Assembly: GCF_000377565.1 (NCBI RefSeq)
Contig: NZ_KB898359.1
Location: forward strand, 56,508-120,507
Length of the DNA stretch: 64,000 bases
Direction of reading: 5' to 3'
DNA from: Rhizobium sp. 2MFCol3.1
GTDB taxonomy: Bacteria; Pseudomonadota; Alphaproteobacteria; Rhizobiales; Rhizobiaceae
Shown here: positions 63,312 through 64,000 of the stretch, in pieces
How the letters are laid out: every line of letters begins with the position of its first letter
Position numbering within the stretch: the stretch's first letter is position 1
Program-made: the position numbers and the translations under genes
Notes under the pieces: generated by a model
Seen by the model: only the letters and a program-made list of their open reading frames with translations
What the model was told of the DNA's origin: nothing
The model's database searches: none

Positions 63312-64000
63312 TTGGGGTCCGATCCATTCCGCATCCGCGATCATGTCGCGGATTTCGACAACATTGTCTCCGAAATCGTGCAGGCGAGCGCACGGGCGCG
63401 CGAGACCCTGCCCATGATCGCGGATATCGCATACGGCACGGGCCCAAGTGAAACGGTGGACTTGTTTTTTCCAGCCGGCCATCGCGAAGGCCTGCCGGTC
63501 CACATCTTCATACATGGCGGTTACTGGCGGATGTGGTCCAAACGCGAATATTCCTACGTCGCGAGACCCATAACCGATGCGGGCGGGATCGCAGTGATTG
63601 TCGATTATTCACTGATGCCAGATGTTCGGATGGAAGTGCTCGTGGATCAGGTCTTTCGAGCCAAGGCGTGGGTGCGCGATCATATCAGCGAACATGGCGG
63701 CGATCCCGCATCAATTACGATCAGTGGTCACTCGGCGGGAGCCCATCTGGCGAGCCATTTGATTTACCTCAGTCCACCAGGCACTGAGATCATTGGGGCC
63801 CTACTTCTGGGAGGGCTCTACGACCTTCGACCGTTGAAAAGTTCTTTTCTCCAGAGCGAGATCAACCTGACGGAGGAGGAAATCGAAAGATTCACGCCGC
63901 TTCACCATTTCCATGATCCTGGCTGCCGGGTGATCCTCGCGGTTGGTGAACAAGAAACAAACCCGTTTCACACTCAGATGAGCGCGTTTTCGGACGTCTT
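63312..64000 (+). CDS. Alpha/beta hydrolase, kynurenine-formamidase-like (3' end outside window)
   Basis: The frame is open to the window's right edge (at least 229 residues). Read from TTG 63312 (GGAGG 7 bases upstream): GSDPFRIRDHVADFDNIVSE, then oxyanion-hole IFIHGGYWRMWSKREYSY and nucleophile elbow ISGHSAGAHLASHLIYL with the catalytic serine. The HGG-Y-W and GHSAGAHL set is typical of the esterase/N-formylkynurenine formamidase-like branch. It is 15 bases after the aldehyde dehydrogenase gene and so in the same operon. A lactone, ester or formamide substrate is likely. Confidence 0.88.
   Translation, partial: MGSDPFRIRDHVADFDNIVSEIVQASARARETLPMIADIAYGTGPSETVDLFFPAGHREGLPVHIFIHGGYWRMWSKREYSYVARPITDAGGIAVIVDYSLMPDVRMEVLVDQVFRAKAWVRDHISEHGGDPASITISGHSAGAHLASHLIYLSPPGTEIIGALLLGGLYDLRPLKSSFLQSEINLTEEEIERFTPLHHFHDPGCRVILAVGEQETNPFHTQMSAFSDV

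Noticed and set aside
1..64000. CRISPR arrays, rRNA, intact tRNA, riboswitches and insertion sequences
   Set aside because: No regularly spaced repeats, no complete tRNA cloverleaf, no rRNA-like tracts, no known riboswitch core and no transposase frame with terminal inverted repeats were recognised by reading.

Overview
The window looks like an accessory replicon (plasmid or chromid) or genomic-island segment of a Rhizobiaceae bacterium (Rhizobium/Ensifer/Agrobacterium group). This is inferred from gene content: paired bacterial Ku genes, HWE-type sensor kinases, DUF982/DUF2934/DUF6894-type small proteins, ribose-type sugar ABC operons, and general-stress promoters of the alphaproteobacterial EcfG/RpoE2 type. 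No replication, conjugation, rRNA or intact tRNA genes were seen, and no intact transposase or integrase was recognised.

Region by region. 1-4.1 kb is a decayed border: a LysR gene running off the left edge, a small XRE regulator, two broken regulator genes, a toxin-antitoxin pair whose GNAT toxin is frameshifted, and a relic of the 3' half of an initiator tRNA gene. 4.4-31.8 kb is a stress-survival block: Hsp20 behind an RNA-thermometer-like leader, two Ku proteins, a GH15 glucoamylase with an SDR, a haloacetate-dehalogenase-like hydrolase, PRC-barrel and L,D-transpeptidase envelope proteins, a K+/Na+:H+ antiporter with Usp-like tail, two iron-permease-family membrane proteins, a ferritin-like protein, CsbD, many small uncharacterised proteins, and two HWE histidine kinases, one with a blue-light LOV domain. 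Fourteen GGAAC-N18/19-TT elements lie in front of genes in this block, most of them 26-47 bases before the start codon, so much of it is probably a general stress regulon.

32.0-39.9 kb is a tightly packed four-gene glycosyltransferase operon containing two striking fusions: a glycosyltransferase joined to two different oxidoreductase domains (1079 aa) and a glycosyltransferase joined to a glycosidase (757 aa). 39.9-43.1 kb is sparse, with a few small hypothetical genes.

43.1-53.2 kb is a divergent sugar-catabolism locus. A DeoR regulator, FGGY kinase, ribose-type ABC importer and tagatose/psicose-type 3-epimerase are on the minus strand; a class II aldolase, a second FGGY kinase and a HAD hydrolase are on the plus strand. 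53.2-54.5 kb is nearly empty. 54.5-64 kb is a second divergent catabolic locus. GntR regulator, ABC importer and a DJ-1/PfpI protein are on the minus strand; an Ldh-family oxidoreductase, an iron-containing alcohol dehydrogenase, an aldehyde dehydrogenase and an alpha/beta hydrolase (cut by the right edge) are on the plus strand. The transported substrates cannot be named from sequence alone. Similarity statements throughout rest on motif and domain recognition by eye, without database searches.
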